Origin: a virus
Reading direction: 5' to 3' (one strand)
Virus record (IMG/VR): IMGVR_UViG_3300032561_000080
Coordinates: 1-32,748 of that record
Length of the DNA stretch: 32,748 bases
The position numbers and the translations under genes were made by a program. The notes beneath the pieces are model-generated. The model saw nothing but the letters and a program-made list of their open reading frames with translations, did no database searches and was not told where the DNA came from. Shown one piece after another: positions 8,612-15,460 of this stretch (positions within the stretch are counted from its first letter, which is position 1; each line of letters begins with the position of its first letter).

Positions 8612-9417
8612 TACATGTATTTCCCAGCTTTACCACCGCGTTTTTGAGCAGGGATCATTGGGCTTGTTGGGCCAACTGGAGCAGCTTGTGGTGCTGGAGC
8701 AGGAGCTTGCTGACCCATACCAGTCATTGCCGGGGTCTGTTGCATCTCATCAGCAGCAAATTGGCCTTGTTGGCCTTTGTTTAAATATTTACGAGCATTA
8801 GATAAACGAGCAAGCTCTTTGGCCGCCATTAAATCCTGTAATGTAGAGCCACCAACTGCCATCTTCTTAACTTCGCCGCCAGTTTTGTACTTGTTTGGGC
8901 CGCCTTTGGCACCAGAAGTCGCAGAAGCTGATTTACCAGATTCTTTGCTTTTCTTTAAGCCATCAACATCACCAGCTGGTTTGCTTTTCTCTTTAGCTAC
9001 GTCGCTGCCTTTCATTGCTGGGCGCTTGGTTGCTGCATTAGGAGCGTCGGCTTTACCAGGCTTGATGTCTTTTACTTTTTTAATATTGTCTTTGTCACCA
9101 GCAGATTTCTTGGCTTCGTAAACGTTGGTTACAGAACCACCTTCTTTGTAGGCGTTACCGCCGCCACAAAACTTCTTAACAGTGCCTTTTTCTTTTTTAG
9201 CACGTCCACCTTTTTTAAGTCCAGACAAATCCGTCTTTTCTTCGTGCTGTTGCACGTCATGCATGCCAATGGCTTTTTTAACAATTTTCTTGTCTTGTGC
9301 CGTATCAGCTTCATCAACAGTTTTACGGTCGCGTTTTGTAAAATTCTTTACTTCGCGTTGTACAGATCCACCTTCTTTAAAGTGCTGCATCTTAGGTAGT
9401 TTTTTGAAATCGTCCAT
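8611..9417 (-). CDS. Lys-rich protein with repeated GG-x-V motifs
   Basis: 268 aa from the ATG at 9417 ([13 protein letters not shown]), chosen because GAGGAC lies just upstream and the promoter-like element at 9457-9493 lies farther upstream. A longer in-frame extension would start inside or before that element. The protein carries scattered motifs [34 protein letters not shown] and KRGGKAGK, separated by Lys/Asp/Ser-rich disordered sequence, and a Gln/Pro/Ala-rich C-terminal part. No known domain is recognised. It is the first gene of the tail-accessory unit. A flexible, DNA- or protein-binding virion component is likely but unproven. Confidence 0.75.
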   Translation of the reverse strand: MDDFKKLPKMQHFKEGGSVQREVKNFTKRDRKTVDEADTAQDKKIVKKAIGMHDVQQHEEKTDLSGLKKGGRAKKEKGTVKKFCGGGNAYKEGGSVTNVYEAKKSAGDKDNIKKVKDIKPGKADAPNAATKRPAMKGSDVAKEKSKPAGDVDGLKKSKESGKSASATSGAKGGPNKYKTGGEVKKMAVGGSTLQDLMAAKELARLSNARKYLNKGQQGQFAADEMQQTPAMTGMGQQAPAPAPQAAPVGPTSPMIPAQKRGGKAGKYM

Positions 9418-9456
9418 TATGTCCTCGAGGTTGTTGGTTAACGGGTGATCAGCCCT

Positions 9457-9493
9457 TATATCTACTAATACGCTAAAAAGGACTAAATCGCCC
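9457..9493 (-). promoter_or_regulatory. Phage promoter P2 (GGGCG-N15-GCGTATTAGT)
   Basis: Core at 9473-9464, perfect GGGCG at 9493-9489, TA at 9458-9457, and an inferred 40-nt leader to the ATG at 9417. The upstream box lies ten or fewer bases from, and partly overlaps, the end region of the endolysin gene (stop at 9483-9485). A weak AAGG/CCTT hairpin with a T-run overlaps it. Confidence 0.8.
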
Positions 9494-10004
9494 TTAAAAA
9501 TAGCTCCCGTTCCTTTTCTCGGCGGGGTTTTAATACTGGTGGTGTGACCCAATTCATAAAGGCGTTTGCAGCCCGATTGTAGTCATTATTATTAAGGTGC
9601 AGCACTACCTCAGACTGCTTAAAGTGATCCGCTCCAATATTGAAGCAGAGGCTGTATAAGGCGTCCATTTGGTTCTGGTTAAGGGGTACCCTTACTGAAG
9701 TCGCTACGGCCTCGTCACACCACTTTAAATCGTCTTTAAACAGGTCTTCTACTTGCTGGTCTGTTAATACCGTGTGGAGCATCCACTGCTCTGTTGGCTT
9801 AATAAGATGCCCAACGCCAATGGTCCACAATCCGCGTGAGTCTTTATAGGCTTTATGGCGCTTGCCCTCAAAGCCAGAAATTAACTCAAAAGTTGATTCT
9901 GTAATTGCCACGATGTCTTTTTCTACTGTTTTAATAAATTGAAAGCTCTGTAGCACCCAGATGAGGGTGCACAACCAAATAGCTAAAAATAGCCTTTTGT
10001 TCAT
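9483..10004 (-). CDS. Endolysin: membrane-anchored GH24 lysozyme (T4 lysozyme type)
   Basis: 173 aa from the ATG at 10004, which has AAAAAAGGAG upstream; an in-frame GTG at 10028 has no such site. The glycoside hydrolase 24 triad is intact with T4 spacing: Glu46 (GFEG), Asp55 (YKDSRG) and Thr61 (WTIGVGH), i.e. E-9-D-6-T. The enzyme cuts the MurNAc-GlcNAc bond of peptidoglycan. Residues 5-24 form a hydrophobic N-terminal segment after a Lys/Arg pair, so export as a signal-anchor or signal-arrest-release endolysin is likely. It has its own promoter-like element, separate from the holin/spanin genes. Confidence 0.93.
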   Translation of the reverse strand: MNKRLFLAIWLCTLIWVLQSFQFIKTVEKDIVAITESTFELISGFEGKRHKAYKDSRGLWTIGVGHLIKPTEQWMLHTVLTDQQVEDLFKDDLKWCDEAVATSVRVPLNQNQMDALYSLCFNIGADHFKQSEVVLHLNNNDYNRAANAFMNWVTPPVLKPRREKERELFLRAI

Positions 10005-10022
10005 ACTAACTCCTTTTTTGCG

Positions 10023-10059
10023 TAGCACTACTAATACGCACTTTGGGGATTTATTTTGC
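10023..10059 (-). promoter_or_regulatory. Phage promoter P3 (core only; upstream box poor)
   Basis: Core GCGTATTAGT at 10039-10030 with TA at 10024-10023, giving a 19-nt leader to the endolysin ATG at 10004. Unlike the other seven sites, the position expected for GGGCG (10059-10055) reads GCAAA, so the site may be weaker or need an activator. Confidence 0.65.
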
Positions 10060-10548
10060 GTTTTCGTACGCCTGAAGGTCTTCTAGCTGTTGGGCTACTT
10101 TGAGGTATTTTGCGTTGTTTTCTGCTGCGACGCTGAGGACGGTAGCAAGGTCAAGGGAGGTGGTGGCACCATCAGAGCTGCTGGGGCTTGAGGTTTGACC
10201 AGTTGCACTTGCGTTGTACAGCCGCACATAGCCATTAGTAATACTACAAGAGCTATTGTCCAGAGGACGTACAGCTTTAGAAATTTGGCGTTGGAGGCTG
10301 ACATTTGTGTCGCTGAGCTTTCCGATTTGTTGTATGTATGTTGCGACAATTTGGTCTCCTTTTCGTTGTATATCGTTTACTTTTTGTTCTGCTTGAATGT
10401 TTGATTTTTCTATTTTAGCAATATAGTAGTCTGAAGTCCAGCTATATGCTGAATACCCCACTACCGCACCAGAAACGGCAGCTACTATAAGATAAATATA
10501 AATTGCGCTGCCAACACTGGCAATACTACTCAGTAGGTTTTTCCACAT
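10051..10548 (-). CDS. Inner-membrane spanin subunit (Rz-like)
   Basis: 165 aa. A single N-terminal transmembrane segment at about residues 17-36 (IYLIVAAVSGAVVGYSAY) is followed by a charged helical, coiled-coil-prone periplasmic region (about 45-95). That is the standard i-spanin plan: it spans the periplasm and fuses inner and outer membranes with its lipoprotein partner at the end of lysis. Identification rests on topology, on its place after the holin candidate and before the endolysin, and on the lipoprotein gene nested inside it in another frame. AAAGGAG precedes the ATG. The reading frame starts inside the end of the holin gene (overlap 10526-10548). Confidence 0.85.
   Translation of the reverse strand: MWKNLLSSIASVGSAIYIYLIVAAVSGAVVGYSAYSWTSDYYIAKIEKSNIQAEQKVNDIQRKGDQIVATYIQQIGKLSDTNVSLQRQISKAVRPLDNSSCSITNGYVRLYNASATGQTSSPSSSDGATTSLDLATVLSVAAENNAKYLKVAQQLEDLQAYENAK
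10095..10304 (-). CDS. Outer-membrane spanin lipoprotein (Rz1-like), nested inside Rz
   Basis: 69 aa in a different frame and wholly inside the i-spanin gene. The ATG at 10304 starts MSASNAKFLK. A hydrophobic signal (about 9-26) leads to a lipobox-like AMCGC with Cys27/Cys29, of which Cys29 has a preferred Gly at -1. It is followed by a short Pro-rich stretch (LVKPQAPAALMVPPPP). Lipobox plus proline-rich short mature chain plus nesting in Rz is the hallmark of Rz1. A longer version would need a TTG start at 10349. It acts at the inner face of the outer membrane with Rz. Confidence 0.85.
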   Translation of the reverse strand: MSASNAKFLKLYVLWTIALVVLLMAMCGCTTQVQLVKPQAPAALMVPPPPLTLLPSSASQQKTTQNTSK

Positions 10549-10783
10549 CTTCGTGCTCCTTTGGTTCTGCGTCTTTTTTAAGCATCACAGCTGCGCCATG
10601 TGCGCCAGCGATAATACCAACTGCTTCCGCAAAGTCTTTTAGTACTGGCATGTTACCATGAAACATTTCATACCCAGCACCAATAACAACCGCAATAAAC
10701 GAAAGCAACCAAGACCAACGTGCAATGTCGTTGGTCTTGTTGTCTGCTCCGGTTACTAGATCGTTAAAAACCTTCTGAATCAT
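10526..10783 (-). CDS. Holin candidate (small membrane protein)
   Basis: 85 aa. One strong transmembrane segment at about 24-42 (SWLLSFIAVVIGAGYEMF) and a second, weaker hydrophobic stretch at about 50-68 (FAEAVGIIAGAHGAAVML), then a charged tail (KKDAEPKEHEDVEKPTE). Size, two hydrophobic segments, charged C-terminus and position directly upstream of the spanins fit a holin controlling lysis timing. The ATG overlaps the previous stop by four bases (ATGA). No sequence family is asserted; the role rests on topology and context. Confidence 0.7.
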   Translation of the reverse strand: MIQKVFNDLVTGADNKTNDIARWSWLLSFIAVVIGAGYEMFHGNMPVLKDFAEAVGIIAGAHGAAVMLKKDAEPKEHEDVEKPTE

Positions 10784-11016
10784 TTATGCTCGCGCAATGA
10801 GTCTAATTTATCTTCGATGCGATGAACCGCTTTCAGAACTTCGTCCCAGCGGGAAGCAAAGTCGTCTTTGTGCATGTAGTTTTCAGCTAGATGCGCACGA
10901 AGCTCATGCACATTATCTTGTAATAGTTGAACAGCTGTCCAAAGCTCTTTACAGAACCAGCCAATTGCCACACAAATCAGCGGAAGAACCGTATTGATTA
11001 GTGTCTGCAAATCCAT
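10780..11016 (-). CDS. Small membrane-anchored coiled-coil protein of the lysis module
   Basis: 78 aa with an N-terminal transmembrane segment at about 5-22 (TLINTVLPLICVAIGWFC), then an amphipathic helix with YMHKDDFASRWDEVLKAVHR and IEDKLDSL, likely a coiled coil. Proteins of this shape occur beside phage holins and may be a second holin, an antiholin or a lysis accessory protein; the sequence does not distinguish these. CTGGAAA lies upstream as a possible ribosome-binding site, and the gene is coupled to the holin candidate downstream. Confidence 0.7.
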   Translation of the reverse strand: MDLQTLINTVLPLICVAIGWFCKELWTAVQLLQDNVHELRAHLAENYMHKDDFASRWDEVLKAVHRIEDKLDSLREHK

Positions 11017-11017
11017 C

Positions 11018-11239
11018 TTATTTTCCAGTCTCTCTTGCTAAGCGCTCAGCAGCCTGGTTAATAGCCATCTGAATGATTGGGTTTGGGTGTTTAGCAATTT
11101 CAGTTACTACAGCAGCTTCAACTTCTGCTGGAGCTGCTTCTACAGTGGTTTCAACTTCTGCAACGGTAGGAGCAATTTCAGCTTTGATTTCGGCTTCTAA
11201 TGCTTCTAATTTCTCTTCGATGGTTTCTAACAAAGACAT
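11018..11239 (-). CDS. Small acidic helical protein
   Basis: 73 aa, very rich in Glu, Ala and Val, predicted as one long helix with a heptad-like pattern (LLETIEEKLEALEAEIKAEI). The C-terminal part is more basic (ERLARETGK). No domain is recognised. AAAGGA sits at good distance before the ATG, so expression is likely. It lies between the fibre genes and the lysis genes in the same unit and ends one base before the next start. It may be a coiled-coil partner or small virion protein; no function can be claimed. Confidence 0.7.
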   Translation of the reverse strand: MSLLETIEEKLEALEAEIKAEIAPTVAEVETTVEAAPAEVEAAVVTEIAKHPNPIIQMAINQAAERLARETGK

Positions 11240-11262
11240 GGTGGTTCCTTTTGTGGTTAAAA

Positions 11263-12483
11263 TTAATTTGATGTGTAGAACGCAGTTGAGTTAGCTGCGG
11301 TAAATGTTCCGGAAGAATTAGATACTATCAGCGGAATATTACTTGTACTACCTGAAATTGCAGTTGGTGTTACCCAAGTTGACCCGTCAATAGACGACGT
11401 ATATATTGCACTAGAGGCTTGAGAATTACCAGCCGCTACGAATGTTCCGCCGACATTGCAAGCAATACTACCGAGGCCTAGCCCTGTAGTACTTCCTATT
11501 GTGGTTGGAACGCTCCAAGTTGTGCCGTTTGAAGAAGTAGCATAAATTGGGTAGTTGGGTGAGCTGCCATAATTGCTAACACCAACAGCAACAAACAATC
11601 CGGATGGATTAACTGCAATTGCGTTAATACGGTAATTTGAAGTCGAGCCGCCCATCGTTGAGAAAGCTGACCAAGTTGTTCCATTAGTTGATGTGGCGTA
11701 GTATGGCTGGTATGAAGAGCCGTATCCTACAGCAACAAATAAACCTGAAGAATTAACTGACACACCGGTCATTGTTATTCCAGAACCAGCGCTTCCTAAA
11801 ATTGTTGGTCCCGACCAAGTAGATCCTGAATTTGTAGAGTAGTATACTACTGGATCTGTTGGTAAACCAGTTGAAGACGAAATATTGTTTCCAACGGCCA
11901 CGCATGTTGTACCAGTTGTACCACATACAACAGCTACAGGATTGCTTATTTGTGTTGTACCGCCCATTACCGCCGGTGTAGCCCAAGTTGTCCCGTTTGA
12001 TGAATATGAAAACAGAGGCAAATTAGACGAAAAATTAAAGCCAACCGAAACAAATCCGCCTGCAGCAGTTGGTGCTATGGCACCCATAATCATAACGGAT
12101 GTTGCTGAACCCATTGCCGTTACAGTACCCCAAGTAACTCCGTCTGTTGAGGTTGATACGCTTGGAGGTGAAACATTAAATTTATCAAGAACCGCTACAT
12201 AAGTACCGCTTGAGTTAACTGCCAATCCATTTAATGTGTATCCGCTCCAAGCGGAAGGAAACGGTGTGGCAGAACCAAATCCATTAAATGGCAGCGCATA
12301 CGCTTTTCCATAAAAGTTTGTTGGCATTGCGATTGTGCCAGAACTAACGCCGGCTAAATTTCTAACCTTATAGTCATTAAGGCTAATAGTTCCTGAAGAG
12401 GTATTGGAAACAGCAATTTCAATAGATTGACCCGCAGTAGCACCAGCTAAACTAATTGGGCCTGTGGAGTTCATTACTGCCAT
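11263..12483 (-). CDS. Tail fibre/adhesin with six Asp-box-like repeats
   Basis: 406 aa. The N-terminus (ISLAGATAGQSIEIAVSN, SLNDYKVRNLAG, NFYGKA) is a common virion-attachment start of phage tail proteins. The body contains six repeats with an Asp-box-like signature: STDGVTW, SSNGTTW, STNSGSTW, STNGTTW, SSNGTTW and SIDGSTW, each about 45-55 residues apart and followed by a T..MG or T.IG turn. Asp-box repeats are typical of beta-propellers such as sialidases; six copies would fit a six-bladed propeller. No catalytic residues of sialidases are identified, so a binding rather than cleaving function is likelier. The start overlaps the previous stop by one base (TAATG). Confidence 0.78.
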   Translation of the reverse strand: MAVMNSTGPISLAGATAGQSIEIAVSNTSSGTISLNDYKVRNLAGVSSGTIAMPTNFYGKAYALPFNGFGSATPFPSAWSGYTLNGLAVNSSGTYVAVLDKFNVSPPSVSTSTDGVTWGTVTAMGSATSVMIMGAIAPTAAGGFVSVGFNFSSNLPLFSYSSNGTTWATPAVMGGTTQISNPVAVVCGTTGTTCVAVGNNISSSTGLPTDPVVYYSTNSGSTWSGPTILGSAGSGITMTGVSVNSSGLFVAVGYGSSYQPYYATSTNGTTWSAFSTMGGSTSNYRINAIAVNPSGLFVAVGVSNYGSSPNYPIYATSSNGTTWSVPTTIGSTTGLGLGSIACNVGGTFVAAGNSQASSAIYTSSIDGSTWVTPTAISGSTSNIPLIVSNSSGTFTAANSTAFYTSN

Positions 12484-14042
12484 TATGGTGTTCCGTAAGC
12501 AGTTACGTTAGCCAATGCTACAAAGTTACCAGATGAGTCCATGGAAGCGATTGCTGTAGAACCATAATAGAAATACAGTTTGCTACCAACTTGTTTAATA
12601 GAGAAGTTAGTTGTATTAAAGCTAGTTGCTTGCGCAGTACCATTAACTAATAAATTACCTGTTCCAGGATCCGTTGTGGTACCAACAGATAGTCCACCAA
12701 AAGGAGTCACACGTACACGCTCAACGGTACCAATCTTAAACAGAATTGGCCAGCTACCTTCAGTCTCTAAAGCTAAATTCGAGCTTGAACCGTTTTGTGT
12801 CCAGTACATTTGGGCTTCTGCTGTACCGTTGTTGTAAAGCCCAAGTGCGGTAAATATGCTACCACTAGATGCGTCTAGCAACAATGTATTGCCGTTGCCG
12901 CCTTTAACATATAAAGTGCCTGGTAAGGTGCCAGAAGTATAGCCAGTATTAACACCGAAGTTACCACTAGTATCTTTGTACAATTGACCCGAACCAATTG
13001 TAATTACACCAGTACCACCAGTTAGTGTTGTGCTGTACTGAATGCTTGTTGCGTTTACAGTACCGCCAGACTGATTTGTTGCAGTAGTAGCGGTTCCACT
13101 AATACCAATAGGCCAAGTACCGGTTGCATTTGAACCTGAAATGGAGGCTGCGCCAATAGTATTGTAGGAAATTGTTTGAGCTGAACTACCGTTAAATACA
13201 ACGGGGGACGTACCGCCGGTACCACTTGAGTTAAACGTTATGGAGTTAGCTGTAGAAGCTGCTGGAAGGCCGGAATATCCTGAGAAGCCACTGTAACCAG
13301 AAATACCAGAACCGCTGTATCCTGAAATACCAGAGAATCCGGAAGCCCCTGCAGTACCACTGTATCCAGATGCGCCTTGTGCGCCGCTGTATCCAGAGTA
13401 TCCGCTAGCTGCTGCGGCACCAGGTTGACCTGAGTAACCAGAGAATCCAGAAATACCAGAGCCACTAAATCCACTGTAGCCACTGTAGCCGCTGTAACCT
13501 GAAATGCCGTTAACTCCGCTGTAGCCGCTATAACCGCTGGTTCCTGAATTACCTGTAGGTCCCGTTGCGCCATTAAAGCCACTAAAGCCAGAGTATCCTG
13601 AAAAGCCAGAACCGCTATAGCCGCTAGCACCTGAAGCTCCATTGGCGCCGGTTGCACCTGAGTATCCAGAGTAGCCGCTGTAGCCAGAAACACCAGAACC
13701 GCTGTAGCCAGAAATACCAGAACCACTGTAGCCAGAGAACCCACTAAAACCACTGTATCCTGAAGCACCGTTTGATCCAGTGCCACCACTGTAGCCACTG
13801 TAACCACTGTAGCCGCTTGTCCCCATACCAGTTGCGCCACTGTAGCCACTGTAGCCGCTCACACCCGAAATACCAGACCCACCAACAAACGAATTTACAG
13901 TACCAGAAGTACTGAGGTAGTACAGCTTACCGTCTGGAATATTTAACGCAAGCTCACCACTAACCAATTGGGCTGTGGTTGGTGCATTACCAGGGGTAGT
14001 ACTGTGGTATATTGAAATCGGTGTGTAGCCTGATTGGGCCAT
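12483..14042 (-). CDS. Collagen-like Gly-Tyr-Ser tail fibre (second copy)
   Basis: 519 aa. The N-terminal domain (residues about 1-55, with ELALNIPDGKLYYL) is a recurrent phage fibre start. About 60-260 is a repeat with glycine at every third position (GYSGYSGFS), mixed with GATGPTG- and GANGASG-like triplets, resembling a collagen-type triple helix without the usual proline richness. The C-terminal region (about 270-519) is beta-rich, with LSVGTTTDPGTGNLLVNGTA and TSFNT motifs seen in fibre tips. It lies just after the sugar-modifying genes and before the Asp-box fibre. AAAGGA precedes the ATG. Its repeats are less uniform at DNA level than those of the paralogue at 18941-20512. Confidence 0.82.
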   Translation of the reverse strand: MAQSGYTPISIYHSTTPGNAPTTAQLVSGELALNIPDGKLYYLSTSGTVNSFVGGSGISGVSGYSGYSGATGMGTSGYSGYSGYSGGTGSNGASGYSGFSGFSGYSGSGISGYSGSGVSGYSGYSGYSGATGANGASGASGYSGSGFSGYSGFSGFNGATGPTGNSGTSGYSGYSGVNGISGYSGYSGYSGFSGSGISGFSGYSGQPGAAAASGYSGYSGAQGASGYSGTAGASGFSGISGYSGSGISGYSGFSGYSGLPAASTANSITFNSSGTGGTSPVVFNGSSAQTISYNTIGAASISGSNATGTWPIGISGTATTATNQSGGTVNATSIQYSTTLTGGTGVITIGSGQLYKDTSGNFGVNTGYTSGTLPGTLYVKGGNGNTLLLDASSGSIFTALGLYNNGTAEAQMYWTQNGSSSNLALETEGSWPILFKIGTVERVRVTPFGGLSVGTTTDPGTGNLLVNGTAQATSFNTTNFSIKQVGSKLYFYYGSTAIASMDSSGNFVALANVTAYGTP

Positions 14043-14045
14043 GGT

Positions 14046-14486
14046 TTATTCCTTTAGATGCTCTAATATTTCTTGTGGTTTTACAAAGCGATCGTTTTGG
14101 TGCTCGGTGGCTTCCCACCATACAAATTGATTTTCTATTAAATGTGATCGGTCTTTTAGTAGATTAATGTTTTCAGGGTGCCCAAATATTAGTGGATCCG
14201 ATGGACCCCACAGTACAATTCCTGGCTTGCCTTCATCCCAAGCTAGGTGTTGAAAAAAGCTATCAACCCCAATCCAGGTTTTACACTGTCTTAATAATTC
14301 TCGCAAAGATGTAATCGGTAAGTTAGTCCTAAAGTCTGGCACTAGTTGTTTTTCACCTTTTACACCAACTTGCACAACGTGCATAGTTTTTTGCAATTCT
14401 TGTACAAGTTCTTCCCAATGTGGATAGTTTTTTGGGTTTTCTTTACCTGTTCTTAACTTTTGTGCGTACGGAGCTATGATTATCAT
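14046..14486 (-). CDS. C-terminal half of a GT9-type glycosyltransferase (split gene)
   Basis: 146 aa. IIIAPYAQ at the start, YPHWEELVQELQK, then GVDSFFQHLAW (73-83) and VLWGPSDP (91-98) match the C-terminal nucleotide-sugar-binding domain of glycosyltransferase family 9 (ADP-heptose:LPS heptosyltransferase-like). The N-terminal Rossmann domain of that family is absent from this protein but appears at the end of the preceding gene. The two genes overlap by four bases (ATGA, 14483-14486), so they are probably translated together and the halves may associate. Substrate is unknown. Confidence 0.75.
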   Translation of the reverse strand: MIIIAPYAQKLRTGKENPKNYPHWEELVQELQKTMHVVQVGVKGEKQLVPDFRTNLPITSLRELLRQCKTWIGVDSFFQHLAWDEGKPGIVLWGPSDPLIFGHPENINLLKDRSHLIENQFVWWEATEHQNDRFVKPQEILEHLKE

Positions 14487-15460
14487 AAATACATCTTCCT
14501 ATACGCATTTTCTAAACTATCTTTCCATTTCCATTGGTCCATCTTTTTGTAGATGTTCCACTGGTCAATGTCCCCAAACAGTTGTATAGCTTCTGCTATA
14601 GGTTTTCCGGGAATAACTTCAGGGTAACAGCTAAAAACTTCAGCGCGAGGTATTGAAGGAAGTATGTGGCTGAATACAATATGGTCGCCAAGACCACAAT
14701 TAAGAACCACAACGGTGCGATCACGAAATCTAATAATATTTCTAAAAATTTGTTCGTCATGCTTATACATCTCCTCGCTTGTTTCGCTACGAATCCCACC
14801 TTGAGGATTCTTCATGTGCCAAGTTACTGCGTTCGGTACTGCTAAAATGCTGTATCCTTTTTGTTGCAGCTGATAGGTAAACAGCGTCTCTTCTCGATGC
14901 GCTACTCGTGAAAGGCCCAGATTATAATCAGCGATCCCAGCACGATATAAGAAAGAACAGTGTAGATGCTCAACTTCTTTATGCCTTTCAATCTTGCCCC
15001 ATTGGATATTGGGTTCGTTATCAATGTTGTCAATTAACCCGGTTACTTTACTAGTGTCTGGCATGTACGGTGGCGTTAATATCGAACCACCTACTGCACC
15101 CACGTTATAAACAGTACCTGTTGCCCAATCATACAATTCAGCTAATACATTGGGTTCTGGAATAGCGTCATCGTCGACGCGCCACACCCATTCGTATCCT
15201 GACAAGTTTGCTGTTTGGTGTATGTGGTGCTGACCTTTTTTACCAGCAAAATTCCATTCCCACTTAACACCTTTTGCGTCTAACATCTGAAAAAAGTATG
15301 AATATATCATCTCTTTTCGCATGTCTTGTGGTTCGTCATTATCGTCAAAGATTACCAATGCGTCAGGTAATTTTGTTTGGTTGATAATAGCGTTTAATAC
15401 TAGTGGCAGTGTTGTGAAGTACCGCCCCCGTGTTGCTATAGAGCACAGTACTTTACTCAT
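14483..15460 (-). CDS. Family 2-like glycosyltransferase fused to a GT9 N-terminal half
   Basis: 325 aa. Residues 1-235 are a GT-A fold: LCSIATRGRYFTTLPLVLNA at the start, VIFDDND, and a metal-binding DDD at 96-98 (WRVDDDAIPE), then WHMKNPQGG near the end. From about 245, VVVLNCGLGDHIVFSHILP (250-268) resembles the N-terminal Rossmann strand and Gly-rich loop of GT9 enzymes, whose other half is the next gene. It begins inside the end of the preceding GT2-methyltransferase gene (overlap 15453-15460). It probably transfers a sugar onto phage fibres or a cell-surface glycan; the target cannot be told. Confidence 0.78.
   Translation of the reverse strand: MSKVLCSIATRGRYFTTLPLVLNAIINQTKLPDALVIFDDNDEPQDMRKEMIYSYFFQMLDAKGVKWEWNFAGKKGQHHIHQTANLSGYEWVWRVDDDAIPEPNVLAELYDWATGTVYNVGAVGGSILTPPYMPDTSKVTGLIDNIDNEPNIQWGKIERHKEVEHLHCSFLYRAGIADYNLGLSRVAHREETLFTYQLQQKGYSILAVPNAVTWHMKNPQGGIRSETSEEMYKHDEQIFRNIIRFRDRTVVVLNCGLGDHIVFSHILPSIPRAEVFSCYPEVIPGKPIAEAIQLFGDIDQWNIYKKMDQWKWKDSLENAYRKMYL

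Noticed and set aside
9418-9552. Upstream extension of the 268-aa gene to a start at 9552.
   Set aside because: The extension crosses promoter P2 and the end of the endolysin gene. The ATG at 9417 has a GAGGAC site and a natural start of the motif-containing protein.
13238-13849. A 203-codon alternative frame on the minus strand (Val/Ala/Thr-rich).
   Set aside because: It is the out-of-frame reading of the Gly-Tyr-Ser repeat. Repetitive DNA without stops opens several frames, and the composition (long TVV/ATV runs) is a by-product of the repeats.
14483-14486. Programmed -1 frameshift joining the two GT9 halves.
   Set aside because: No slippery heptamer or downstream stem is evident, and an ATGA overlap is the usual sign of coupled re-initiation.
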